NCBI GenBank assembly: GCA_009760855.2
Contig: WPIO01000068.1
Span: 1,077,501 to 1,139,500, forward strand
Direction: 5' to 3'
Origin: Cristatella mucedo
Taxonomy: Eukaryota > Bryozoa > Phylactolaemata > Cristatellidae
DNA length: 62,000 nt
Within the stretch, counting starts at the first letter, position 1. Each line of letters starts with the position of its first letter. Position numbers and translations under genes: made by a program. The notes under the pieces were generated by a model. It had not been told where the DNA came from. It was given only the letters and a program-made list of their open reading frames with translations, and ran no database searches. This document shows positions 11,985 to 22,860 of this stretch, in pieces.

Positions 11985-13960
11985 TATGGCTCAGTCTGTG
12001 CATCTCAGACGATCTAGCCGATCGCTTCTCTCGATTCTTTGTGCAGAAGATAGACAAGATCAGGGAATCCATCCCTGCGATGACAACGTCCCCACTAGAA
12101 TGCTGTTCCTCGGTTCCTGGCTGCACCTCAATGTCTGCATTTAAGCAGGTCAATAGTGATCTAGTCCAAAAGTTCGTATCTCAATCAAAGAAGACAACAA
12201 GTCCTCCGGACCCTATTCCCACTGTCCTGCTCCTACGTTGCATTGATCTGCTGCTGCCATGCATAACTAACATCATTAATATGTCATTAGCCTCAGGCCA
12301 TGTCCCAGCACCTTTCAAAAAAGCTGTAGTCAGACCTCTCCTCAAGAAAGCAACATTAGACCAAGAGAACTTGAGCAACTACCGCCCAGTCTCCCTTCTA
12401 CCATTTCTATCAAAGACACTGGAACGGGTAGTGGCAGACCAGCTAAACTCATATATCGAAACCTCAACACCTTGCTAGTAAGTTCCAGTCCGGCTTTAGA
12501 GCTAATCACTCCACAGAGTCAGCATTGCTTAGGGTATACAACGACCTACTTAGGAATGCAGACATGGGTAGAGTGTCTCTGCTTGTTTTGCTTGATCTAT
12601 CAGCAGCTTTTGATACCATCGATCACAAAGTTCTTCTAGAGCGCCTCTCATCTCGCCTGGGCATCACTGGCACTGCTCTGCAGTGGTTCAGGTCCTATCT
12701 CAGTGGTAGACTCCAGAGTATTGACGTGAATGGACAAAGATCATCTGAAGTACCTCTAAAATATGGAGTACCTCAGGGCTCCGTGCTAGGTCCGGTTCTT
12801 TTCACGGTTTATACTCTCCCTCTTGCTGATGTGATTGCCAAGCACAATCTAGGCTTTCCCTTCTATGCGGATGACACTCAGTTGTACCTTTGCTTTGATC
12901 CCTCCCAGCCTTCGAGCACCTCAAATTCTCTAAACTCGCTTGCTGCATGCATTGATGACATCCGCACATGGATGGCAGCACATTTTCTTAAACTAAACGA
13001 TGACAAAACTAACTTACTAGTTATGGGCAAACCCAGTGTGATTCAGAAATTGGAAAGGCTAACGCTCAAAATTGGCTCTGCCAGCATATCTTCTGTCAAA
13101 TCAGCTCGAAATCTAGGTGTCATATTCCAAAGCGACGTCTCGTTAGACGACCATATCAGCTCCACGGTCAAATCTGCCTATTTTCTGCTTCATAACATTG
13201 CTAAAAGTCGGGCTTGTTTAGATAAGGATACCACGTCCAAGTTGGTCCATGCATTCTTGACATCTCGTCTCGACTTCTGCAACTCACTGCTTACTGGCCT
13301 ACCAGCATGTGCGATCAGGCGATTGCAGCTGGTGCAAAACTCTGCAGCCAGGCTTGTCTGTCGTGAGCGTTGCAGTCGCCACGTCACACCACTTCTCGCT
13401 GACCTCCACTGGCTCCCAGTCAAGCAACGGATTGACTTCAAGGTTTTGTCGCTCACTTTTAGGTCCCTTCATTCTATGGCTCCAGCCTATCTCTCCGACA
13501 TACTCCCCCATCAGGCAAAGCATCGTACCACCCGCTTTTCGGAATCCAACAATCTAGAAATACCTCGTAAAAACCTCAAATCCTTTGGAGACCGTGCATT
13601 TAGTTCGTATGCTCCCAAAGCCTGGAACTCCCTCCCGATCTGTGTCAGAACATCCCCTGACCTGACCACGTTTAAAAGGAACCTAAAAACACACCTATTT
13701 AGGACAGCATTTAGTGGGTACCTGTGATTCGTCCTTCATGTGCTTATGCGTGCTGACACTGTGCATGCTGCCACTAACCACATTTGCATGCTGACCCTGT
13801 GCATGTCACCCCTAACCATGTTATTCATTTTGTTTGTTTTTCAAGCATGATTTTACTAACCATTTAATTGCATTTCCCTTTGCATCAAATGTAAAGCGCC
13901 CAGAGAGAGATTACACTCTCTGAGGGCGCTTTATCAAGTGAATTATTATTATTATTATTA
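11985..13960 (+). mobile_element. LINE-A: L2/CR1-like non-LTR retrotransposon, 5'-truncated, near-intact reverse transcriptase
   Basis: The frame starts in the linker before the reverse transcriptase (DDLADRFSRFFVQKIDKIR). It runs to about 12475, where one extra base relative to the copy at 34070 causes a frameshift, and continues open to a stop at 13725-13727. Motifs are LLDLSAAFDTIDH (motif A), GVPQGSVLGP and [10 protein letters not shown] (motif C, YADD). The C-terminal region has RLDFCNSLL, HWLPVKQRIDFK and KAWNSLP, usual in L2/CR1/Rex-type elements. The 3' UTR of about 230 bp ends in a hairpin (AAGCGCCCAGAGAGAGATT with TCTCTGAGGGCGCTTTATCA) and (ATT)n. No endonuclease domain lies upstream, so the insertion is 5'-truncated. 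Confidence 0.93.
12525..13727 (+). CDS. LINE-A reverse transcriptase, open 400-codon segment
   Basis: Reverse transcriptase of an L2/CR1-like LINE, which would copy element RNA at a nicked target site. Counting from 12525, motif A Asp is at residue 24, GVPQGSVLGP at 81-90 and the YADD aspartates at 116-117. All three catalytic positions are kept. The thumb and C-terminal region ends KTHLFRTAFSGYL. The 12525 position is a TTG codon inside a longer frame (upstream FRANHSTESA), so it is not a true start. The frame is open but the element is frameshifted and 5'-truncated, so it is probably not mobile by itself. Confidence 0.9.
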   Translation: MLRVYNDLLRNADMGRVSLLVLLDLSAAFDTIDHKVLLERLSSRLGITGTALQWFRSYLSGRLQSIDVNGQRSSEVPLKYGVPQGSVLGPVLFTVYTLPLADVIAKHNLGFPFYADDTQLYLCFDPSQPSSTSNSLNSLAACIDDIRTWMAAHFLKLNDDKTNLLVMGKPSVIQKLERLTLKIGSASISSVKSARNLGVIFQSDVSLDDHISSTVKSAYFLLHNIAKSRACLDKDTTSKLVHAFLTSRLDFCNSLLTGLPACAIRRLQLVQNSAARLVCRERCSRHVTPLLADLHWLPVKQRIDFKVLSLTFRSLHSMAPAYLSDILPHQAKHRTTRFSESNNLEIPRKNLKSFGDRAFSSYAPKAWNSLPICVRTSPDLTTFKRNLKTHLFRTAFSGYL

Positions 13961-14130
13961 AGACAGGTCTTCTCCAGGGCAAGATCTGCTGAATGCCTCC
14001 AAGTATGATGACTATGGCTCGAAAGTCACTGGAGACCTCACAATGGTGTCATTCTTCTGCAGCGACTCAAAGGCTGTTTCGTGAAATTTCGTATTTTTTC
14101 CTATGTGAGAGCCGGAACACTAATACTTTG

Positions 14131-14245
14131 TGATAGCCCAGGAGTTAAGATGCTCACTGTTCACGGCCCAGGTCGTGAGTTCGAATCCTGCGAGTGAGCG
14201 ATGCTTTATTTCCAGCTGCAAGTGGTATTGACAGCCGTCAAGGCT
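14131..14245 (+). mobile_element. SINE-1 copy (plus orientation)
   Basis: GATAGCCCAGGAGTTAAGATG serves as A-box-like head and GTGAGTTCGAATCCTGCGAG as B-box; the body CAGCTGCAAGTGGT, GACAGCCGTCAAGGCTCTTC follows. The usual tail end is lost or diverged after about 14245. Confidence 0.78.
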
Positions 14246-16568
14246 CTTCTATACAAATTCTGCTCACGCTGCTATACACACGAGGCTTTTAAATCAGCAA
14301 AGTTTTTTTTAAGGCGTGCTGCCATTAGTAGTAACTTGCCTCAACGGACCGATTTCTCTATAGCGGCGAACCGCAACAAGTGCGAGCAACTAGTAGACCA
14401 TCGGAAGGTGCTTACGGTAATCACTTCAGACCAAGTTAGGCCTCATCGAGCATTTTTTTCACAGCCCTAAACAACGAGTCCACAGCTTTCAAGTACTCCA
14501 ACATATATTGAAGCTCCTGTTAAAGGCAAAGCCCAATTCTGGTGTCTTAGTCGAAGCACGGATAAAGAATATAAGAGAATGCGACGAATTCACCAAGTAG
14601 CTGAACGGGACGGAAAATTGGTTCCGTAGAGTTTCTTTGCAGTGATTTTTGGCCTTCAGGGCATTCGCTAAAAACATTGAAAACTATAAGCATTGAAAAC
14701 AGCAAGCAGCATATACTTCATTGAAAAGTATATGTAGCTGGTTGAGGCAGTCTTTAAAACCAAGCCATAATGGAATGAAGATTGTCTCGAAAATTTCACA
14801 TCCTTGATTCTTATTTTGACCAATTCAACCAACGAGAAAATGAGTGTCTAGCTAAAGAGGAGCGAGGCGAGCGCGTCCACCAGAGCGGAGCATCCAGCAC
14901 CAGAGCACCAACCGGCGCATGGCGGACTTTGAACGTGGCTACAAAGCAGCATTGAATGAAAACATACTGGGGGACTGGGTTTTAGCGCTTTTTCGAGAAA
15001 GTGATTTGCAGTATGGCCGAAAATGTGAAACTGAACCTTTTTGAGTGGTAGTTTTTTTCTACGATTTCAAAGTAAATAAACTTAGTACTGATTCATTTGC
15101 TGTTATATCTGCATAGATATGATCCGCATGATGCAAATTTCTCAGTTTTTTCATCGGAAACGTGTTAATTTCAAAAGTAATCAATGCCCTGTTTACAGAA
15201 CCAAAGTTAGTTCATAGGAAAGAATAAAAAAATTTAAACACGCCAGGCATAAGTAATTATGAACTAACTCTGATTATCAAGGGGCAAAAAAAATATGTTG
15301 CAGTGCTGATAGGTTCAGTGCACATTGAAAGCCCATTGCACAGGCGCACACTACAAGTGCGGCCCTTGTGTTTATAGTCGAGGCTTGATCCCTATTTATT
15401 CATAGCGATTCATAGCTTCATTGCTCGAGGAAAATTGAATTTGTGGGCTCAGAACACTGGGAAGTAGAGAAGGTAAGACCTTACGCCTTTTTTGCTTAGT
15501 CTGTGCTTCCCGAGGAAGATAACCAATTCACGAACCATACCAAAGGCCACGGCATCAATGAATGTATTTGGATGACATCAGCAAAACGACAATAGTGCAC
15601 GATCGTACTGAACAAGTCAACGCGCAGCTGGCTACAGTGCAGGAGTACATGCCGACAAGATGGCGGCCGTCGGAGCATACGAGTGCCGACTGGAAATTTG
15701 GCACAAAAGACTATCGTTTGGCTTATATGCACGTACTTTTTTACGCGCTATTATGAAAAAATATACAGACTAGATCTAAAAATAACCAAGCTGTATCCGT
15801 CTCTTTATTTGACATTAAATAAGCTTAACAGCGTTCGGTTGGCATGGCAGATCCTCTCAACGAGATCTCATTGAAGTTTTCGCGCTCTTCGGCGGCAGGG
15901 TTTTGAACTGTGGAGCAACTTACTTGCAGGTCGCGACTGCTGGACAGACAGACAGACAGATCTGTTCTCGCGCAGCCAACTCCGGCACACCCTTTATAAC
16001 CCTCGGGTGCAGCTACTTCCTGTTACTCACTTCCTTAAGTGTTCTCGTGACTGACCGATGCGTCCCCACTTCCTTTTCCTTTCCTGCGATGACTAATGAC
16101 GGTACACCAGTACATACGCATACCAGACCGCACGTGCACCGATAGCTGCTTAATCTTCGAGTTAGCTGTAGTTGATGCATTTCGGTGCTATAAGCATATA
16201 GGCCGGTGGAGTCTTTGGTCATATTACTCACTGTGGTCAGCTTATGACCAAGTCACGCTTATGGCCCAGCGGAGTTATGAAGCTACCGCCGGATTATATG
16301 CCATACCGGTTTATGGGAAGGGTATGTGGGGGCGAGTCGCGGCCTACAGAGGGGAGGGCAGTCCAGATGTCGGCGGAGGGCCGGACGCCTGCTTTCGGGA
16401 GCTCTGTGGGCGCTAGGGAGAACATACGTCTTGGTCAATCCGCTTCGGCGTTGTGTGTGTTATCGCGTACCAGAGGAGCTTTAAGCAACATTAGGCATGG
16501 AAAAATTTCCAGCCTAACAATCGCTCAGTCTTTTACTTTTTTAAAGAGTTATGCACTGTAATACGTAC

Positions 16569-16575
<7 letters not shown>
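14246..16575. other. Unassigned DNA
   Basis: A 2.3-kb stretch without recognised genes. It includes A/T-rich sequence at 14980-15290 and scattered short frames (15562-15756, 16096-16416) with no domains. No splice-supported exon could be argued. Confidence 0.35.
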
Positions 16576-16657
<82 letters not shown>

Positions 16658-16880
16658 GAGAGAGAAAGAGTGGAGATTGGAGAGAGAGAGAGAGAAAGTA
16701 GAGAGAGTGGAGAGAGAGAGAGAGAGGACAGAGATAGGACAGAGAGGGATAGAGAAGACAGAGTAAGAGAGAAGAGAGAGAGAGAGATAAGATAGAATGA
16801 CGAGAGAGAGAGAGAACTACATAGTCAGATAAAGAGTGAGAGAGGCGAAGAGTTAGACGAGAGAAAAGGGAGACAAAGAG
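16576..16880. repeat. (GA)n microsatellite and degenerate purine tract
   Basis: Pure GA to about 16652, then increasingly interrupted purine-rich sequence to about 16880. R/E-rich frames across it are repeat translations. Confidence 0.97.
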
Positions 16881-18030
16881 GAAGGAAAAGGAAGGGGTGG
16901 TAGAGAGAAATAGGGAAATGATCGCCAGAAAGAGTTTGGTTAAAGAGGAAGATCAATGGATGTGCGGATAGCGTAGCGAAACAAGCGTGGTGTAGTGGCT
17001 TCTGCAGTGATTTCCTTACGCCACAAATTCAGCGCCCATTCCGTTGTAAGTCCTTGCCGATGCCCGACCGCTCAAGTGCTGCGACTCGAAGCACGGCAAA
17101 CAGCCGGTAGGTTCAACGCCGCAGGCACGTAGCCGCAGGCATCGTAGCCGCAGGCATCGTAGCACGGCAGCCACGACGATGAGCGCCCGTACATCACGAT
17201 GACAAGTCCAGAGTCCGTAGCGCAGAGCAGTCTATTCGACAGCAGCGGAGGATGCAGCTTTTCACCACCAGTCGTAGCTTAAATAGCTCGCGTGCGAATC
17301 CAGAACATCACTGAACTACCCGCCGGCACGTTTCCACGGGCACAACTTAAGTCTGGCTCGAATGCCTGGGGCAAAACTCACGGCCAATTACTCAAATACG
17401 GGATGCATACCGTCTAACCTTTGGTTATGGGTGTATCCCCGCCCTAGTCCTTCTAAATCAGGAACCGAGAATACTATTTCCTCTGTCTTAACCTGGCTGT
17501 TCTAGCAGGTCGCCATTTTAGTAGCATCGCCGCTCAGGTTGCCGAGGGAAAGTGAACGTACCGTGGAAACTAAACACGCGCTCGCTTAGCGTAGAACTTT
17601 TAAAAGAGCGCATGCAGATTAACGCTGTCCCTACAGCGAGGACGCGAAAGCAGGCAGAGCGCCGAAGCTTTGTGAGCTCACAAAAACGTGCATTATTCTC
17701 CCAGGCGCCTACAGCGCTTCCCCTTAACGCAGCCGCTCTCCCCTCACGCCGTCAATCGCACATTTCTTCACTCCCTCTCAGCCGCAGCTCATCCCCGTGG
17801 GTTAACGGGGGGGGGGACAATGCCGGACAACGCCTGCACTGGCCGAGTGCCGTCCCGCGGTCTAGAAATCGTGCACACACGAAGAAGCGCATACTTAACA
17901 ACGCGTGCATATTACTGAAGCACGCATAAACCGCATGTTTTTATTTTAAACGTGCTCGCCCGGTGACAAATGTGCGCTTGCTTGCGGTCCCGCTAGGGCA
18001 ACCTTGAATATAATAAATAAAAAAAATACT
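16881..18030. other. Unassigned DNA
   Basis: Contains a short 16-bp tandem (CGCAGGCATCGTAGC-type, 17120-17165), a possible inverted trace of family D near 17440-17490 (GAACCGAGAATACTATTTC), and a 125-codon frame (17552-17929) with no recognisable motif. Confidence 0.35.
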
Positions 18031-18192
18031 AGCTGATTTAACAGCCTCTTTTTGTATAGCGACAGAAGAGCCTTTACGGCTATCACAACCACTTGCAGTA
18101 GCTATAAGGGATCGCCCACCGCAGGATTCGAATCCACGACCTCGGGCCCGAGGTCGTGAAAAGTAACCGCCTTACCTAGTGAGCCATTAAGG
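18031..18192 (-). mobile_element. SINE-1 copy
   Basis: On the plus strand it reads AGCTGATTTAACAGCCTCTT, TGTATAGCGACAGAAGAGCC, CGGCTATCAC and GCAGGATTCGAATCC, so the element lies on the minus strand. One of the better-preserved copies. Confidence 0.85.
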
Positions 18193-18697
18193 CTAACCTT
18201 GGCAACCATAGCACTTCCTGCGGCCGCGGAATGACGGAGAAGCCACATGTAGTCAAACGGCGCTTAGCTACAGCGAGCGCGCATAGCTGGATACTTGTTT
18301 TGAATAGGCCACGTGGAGTAATGAGGACTTGAGGGGGCGATCCCACAGTCCAACGTGTCAGTGGCCTTTCTTACCACGACCTAGCGTCTGCTTTCCGATT
18401 CTCCTTTCCTGGACGTCAAGTGTTTAAAAAAAGTCGCACATTGCAAGCTAAATATTTAAAGTGCATCGTCGCAGAAATGCGCCTTCACTTGAGGTGCTGA
18501 TGCGGTATCCTCTTCGAGCTGTCACACCTCAAGACCGGACAGACGCCGGAGTGGTCGGGTGGCCTGAGTGGCAGGATCGCGAGCATGGTGCACATTCCGA
18601 GAGGCTGGCAGCTTCTTCACATTGCAAGAGAAGGAATTGAAATGGCGGGGCCAGCTAAACCAGACGGATTATGGCGGATAATTATTATTCGCGATTA
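18193..18697. other. Unassigned DNA
   Basis: No gene or repeat recognised. Confidence 0.35.
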
Positions 18698-19025
18698 TGC
18701 GCTTGTAATGTAATGTATCTCCGTCTGTAACTCCACAAAGTCATAAAGACCATGTGGGTGTTACGCAGGAGAGTTTTGTATAGCGCACTCACAGCCTAAG
18801 CGGCTTTCGGTACGCATTCAGTAGCCAACATACTACGTCTCACGCAACAAAGAGAAAGTGGGAAGCATAGCAGAGTCAAAGAGCAGTTGAGGTAGTGAGT
18901 AGCATGGAAGTAGCAGCTCAGAACCACTGAAAAAAATTAGCCATAGTCGGAAGCAGGAGAGTGATTGTCGTTGCATAAGAATTGTGGAAGGGAGTAACAC
19001 AGTCTAGGACCTGCAGAGCTATGCG
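18698..19025 (-). mobile_element. LINE-B 3' fragment
   Basis: Well-preserved minus-strand LINE-B end starting TAATGTAATGTATCTCCGTC, with ACCATGTGGGTGTTACGCAG and AGAATTGTGGAAGGGAG further in. Confidence 0.88.
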
Positions 19026-19234
19026 ATAGTTTATTGCTTAGTCCGTATAAAAGGCCGGCGCCCTCTGAGACAAGCGGGAAGTGATGATTCCTGTTTCGAG
19101 GCTCTAGGCCGTTTGAGCTCTAGGCCACAGTGCGTTGGCTTACGCTGTGGCCGCCTCTGAACTCCTGTAACCGTCCGCTGGTGTTAAATAGTCTTGTCTG
19201 CATTATGGATACGTACTTCATAAGTACGGTATGA

Positions 19235-19730
19235 GCGCTCATTGTCACTCCCGTGTTTCTGCTACTGTCAGGCATACGTGCATGCACTGGTGCAGCACCT
19301 ACAAGTAACTATAATAATAATGATAGTAATAATGCGCTTGATAAAGCGTTCTCAGAGAACTCACTCTCTCTCTCTCTCTCTAAACGCTTTACATTTCGTG
19401 CAAAGGAAAATGCAATTGAATCGTGAGTAATATCGTGCTTGATAAACAAACACAATGAATAACATGGTTAGGGGTGACATGCACAGGGTCAGCATGCAAA
19501 TGTGGTTAGTGGCAGCATGCACAGTGTCAGCACGCATAAGCGCACGAAGGACGAATCACGGGGACCCGCTAAATGCCGTCCTAAATAGCCGTGCTGTAAG
19601 GCTCGGGCGTCGCCGGTAGCTATCGCATGTCGGCTGGGAGTGGAACCATTACGAGCTCTGCGTTTGCGGCCCAGTACTGACTGGACGTGGAAGCGGCTCA
19701 CCGCGTTTGTAAGAGGATGTTTCTCAAGCA
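19235..19730 (+). repeat. Family E repeat split by a LINE-A insertion
   Basis: The left part (19235-19312: CTGCTACTGTCAGGCAT, CATGCACTGGTGCAGCAC) and right part (19598-19730: TTTGCGGCCCAGTACTGACT, GGACGTGGAAGCGGCTCACC) match the two halves of family E at 55380-55620. The intervening bases are a minus-strand LINE-A end, so the LINE inserted into a pre-existing family E copy. Confidence 0.6.
19313..19597 (-). mobile_element. LINE-A 3' fragment
   Basis: Minus-strand tail: ATAATAATG, GCGCTTGATAAAGCG, a short (CT)n inside the hairpin region, then GGGGTGACATGCACAGGGTC, ATGCAAATGTGGTTAGTGGC and GGGACCCGCTAAATGCCGTC, all LINE-A 3' UTR and terminal codons. Confidence 0.85.
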
Positions 19731-19769
19731 GCAGCGAGCCCCAGCGGTCGAGAAGCGGTATCACAAATG

Positions 19770-19918
19770 CACTAGTTTGGCCCAGTGGTCAAGTCACGTG
19801 CCTCATACCAAGGTCAACGTGAACGTATGCGGCGACCGAGGTAGCGGCCCGAGCTCGTGGCATATGTAAAGCGCATAGACAGAGGTTAATTTTTCTTAGG
19901 GCACTAAAAAAATGAATC
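19770..19918 (+). mobile_element. SINE-2 copy (diverged)
   Basis: TTTGGCCCAGTGGTCAAG is an A-box-like head. GCGGCCCGAGCTCG stands at the B-box position, followed by CATATGTAAAGCGCATAGAC, TCTTAGGGCACTAAA and AATGAATCG, the LINE-A-like tail. Confidence 0.65.
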
Positions 19919-21509
19919 GTATGCATACTTATATTTATAAATGCATCGGACGACAGCTCAGAGTGGCTCGCTTTCACGACCGACCTCGCTAGCTAGCTAG
20001 CTAGCTAGGCCTCGTCGCAGAGCCCGTGCGCTCCGCGCACGCCCCGGGCAGCTTCGTGCCTGCAGAGTGCGACAATAGCCGATAGCATTGCCAAAGCCGC
20101 GCTCGACGGTGACCCGCAGCGGACGTTCAAACGGCTGAGCGTGCGCCGACGGGCACGCCTGGAGCGGGCGATCATGAATCGAGATCGAGATGAGAATCGA
20201 GATGAATCATGCGATCATGAATCGATCTTGAATCGAGCAAATCCGCCGCCGGCAAGCGGCCACATGCTCGACTCAGCATTCCAACGCTTCGATGCGCTGC
20301 CTCGCCTAGGGAAAGTTAAGGAAATATATTTTAAAAGCGCCAGCGGGCCTAGCGTGGCAAAGCTGTTCTCTGGTCGATTCGATCGGCGGCATTCGACTGG
20401 CGAGTGCTAGCGCGTGAAAGCCGCGTCGTTCGCGAAGAAGAGCTCCGACGTGGTCAACGCGTCTGCACGTGCGTCGGTCAGAACTGCACTCGCGGCCGGC
20501 TAGTCGTCGCGTTGTCGCGGAGCCGCGCGTCGTCGCTGTGCCCTCACGCTACGACGCCGAGGGATTCTGCCCTTTCGCGCTGCGGAAGAATACTTGGCTG
20601 CGTGAAGTTTACCATCAGTAGTTAGCCGTTCGCCTGAGCCGGAAGAGGGAAAAAAATAAGCAATTGCTCGAATCCCGGCTTTATTAGCTCGATATTAACT
20701 CGATATTAGCTCGATATTAGCACCAGAAGAAGCTTTTCAGTGCGCCCTGGCACGAAAGCGGAATGGCAGTTAGTTCGGTTAACCTTAAGGTAAGATTGTC
20801 TATCAGCTTTCCAACCATGCGCAGCGCCGAAAGTCTATAATACTAAAGCGCTTTAATGATTTATAATGATAATATTTTATATTAAATTATATATCATAGT
20901 ATAATATATATTATTATATTTAAATATGGGATCGCTTGGCTCATCATTTTCTCACTGCAGCAGATTGAACTTCCGCCCATTGCCAGCTTTCAGTCTATCT
21001 AATTTGTATTCGGGCCGGTATTAGTCGGGCATCTTTTCTCTCCAGAGTAGTGGCTTTGTCGAAAGCAGCTGCTTCTTTAGGGAGATCCTCCACTTATGAC
21101 TTATGAACTAGCCGCACGAATAATAGCTTGATATTGACTCAAACGTAGAGCAATCACGGAAAGGCCCAACCTCGCCTCGAACGCTTTTTCATATTTCATT
21201 TCGCGGGTCAAAATGAGTTAGCATCTCAGACGGGCAGCTGTTCTCAATCCAAGGTGGAGGCTTTGACGAAAACGGATGTTCCTCCTCGAGCAGACCCACG
21301 GCGCAGTGTACGCTCCATGAATTCTTTCGACTAAGTCTTTGGCGGTGATGCGACTCCGCCAGGTTTGATAGTTTTTTTCAACAGCTCTTCACATAGTAAA
21401 CTCGTGATCAACGAAGATGAGCGACATGTCTAAGCTCCGCGAATATCAGAGACGCGGCGACTTGCCTTTTCCCGACTCGTATTTCATAGGCGCCCTGTTC
21501 TAGTATCTT
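19919..21509. other. Unassigned DNA
   Basis: Includes (CTAG)n at 19988-20009, GATCGAGAT-type short repeats at 20172-20240, three CTCGATATTA units near 20688-20718, and an A/T-rich stretch with TATAATATA palindromes at 20845-20925. No gene recognised. Confidence 0.4.
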
Positions 21510-21625
21510 CATTTGCGACGGCACAGTGCCGCTCTTACAAACGGGTGCAGCGGATTCCTCGTCTGGACAGAGCTAGGTCGCAAGCGCAACGCTTATAACG
21601 GTGCTAGTCTCAGCCGCGACGAATT
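21510..21625 (-). repeat. Family E repeat, inverted fragment
   Basis: GGGTGCAGCGGATTCCTCGT, CTGGACAGAGCTAGGTCGCA, AGCGCAACG is the reverse complement of the family E segment at 55560-55620. Confidence 0.5.
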
Positions 21626-21775
21626 TTTGGATTGTGCATCTGCGACTCTCATTTTTTTTATAGAAGCTAGACTTGGCCCTTGCTGGGATGGATTGATACG
21701 ACCTACACTAGTTCTCGTATGCCTGTCGATGGGCAGTCAGTCCTCATCTTGTGTATGCTTTTTCGAGCTTTTTCT
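21626..21775 (+). repeat. Dispersed repeat family C without the MITE
   Basis: Matches 10350-10790 but lacks the 270-bp insertion. TTCTCGTATGCCTGTCGATG is the uninterrupted counterpart of the MITE target. Confidence 0.6.
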
Positions 21776-22860
21776 TAGTAGACCTAGCTAGTTTAATGTT
21801 TGTGGTAAACCATAGGCCGTCTGTGCGTGGAGGGCGCACAGTGTTCTCAGTCAGAGCTACAAACTCGTCAAGTGTGTCAGCTAGCGTCGTGTTGTAGCTC
21901 TCCACCAATGACGACTGATCGGAGGGGAGACTGAGCAGCAGAGGCGAAGCAGATATTCTCGCACGGGCAGCATCGATGTCAAGGGTCTTGAGGTTTTGCG
22001 ATATGCGCAGGTAATTTTAGAGAGGAGGATGACACACTGTAGACTGAATGAGATATGTGGTCAGATAAGCACTCCTTGGTAATAATTGGTGATGACAAAT
22101 TGCATGAGAATATTTGGTCGAGTGTGTGACCCTTGTAATGCTCATTGATGTGAGCAGGGCCGTGCACGTGAGCCACAAGAGACAATGAGTCAGTCAATTC
22201 ACAAAATATTCAGTGCTGAAGGTGTCAGATGAGTTATCAAAGTGAATTTTCAAATCACCCATAACGAGGATGCATCGATTTCTTGCACGCTAAATCGAAA
22301 TGGGATCGAAGAAACCTGAGATAGAGGAGGATTTGGTACCGGTATTTGGTAGGCGATAGATTACTGCCACCATCGTTAGCTTGTTTTCGGGTGAGACCAA
22401 GACAATTGATTCAAAAGACTGCTTCGAGGGTACTGAAAATGGCTTGAAGTTGAATTTCGAGCGCACGATAGCAGCAACTCCGCCTCCAGTTTTGATTAAT
22501 CTAGGGTTGTGGAAGAATGAGAAACCAGTTGGGGTTGCATCTTTAATTGTCGGGGTAGTTTACCGATTTTAGCCAAGTTTCAGTTAAAGCGAACAGGTCG
22601 AGACCATTTTCAGAAATAAGGTCGCTTATTACCAGAGGTTTATTGCACATTGAGCCAGGATTCCAAAGGCAAGCATTAGGTTGGACCGCCGGAGTTATAA
22701 TAGGCCTGGTGACCACTAAGTTAGAGAGATTCACAGTGACACACGTCGTGGAGCGTGCTGAGCGGTTCGAGACAATGCTAGGAATACCAAATGAACGGGT
22801 ACTCTGCTCGCAGTTCTCGCCAAACGAGCAGCGTCTAAGCTAGCGGCTCCGGCCACCGAG
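21745..22860 (-). mobile_element. LINE endonuclease (APE-type) and linker fragment, decayed
   Basis: Read on the minus strand from 22860 down, the order is that of an L2/CR1-type endonuclease: LISENGLDLFALTETWL (the E and TW of the active-site region), then after a frameshift TPTGFSFFHNPR and GGGVAAIVRSKFNF, SFESIVLV, a YRLP segment, ILVMGDLKIHFDNSSDTF, and GHTLDQIFS with CLSDHISHSVYS (SDH motif). The linker LADTLDEFVALTENTVRPPR, WFTTNIKLAR, TKKKLEKAY follows. Several frameshifts and stops make it a pseudogene. No reverse transcriptase follows. It could be the 5' part of LINE-A or LINE-B, whose copies here lack this region. Confidence 0.8.
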
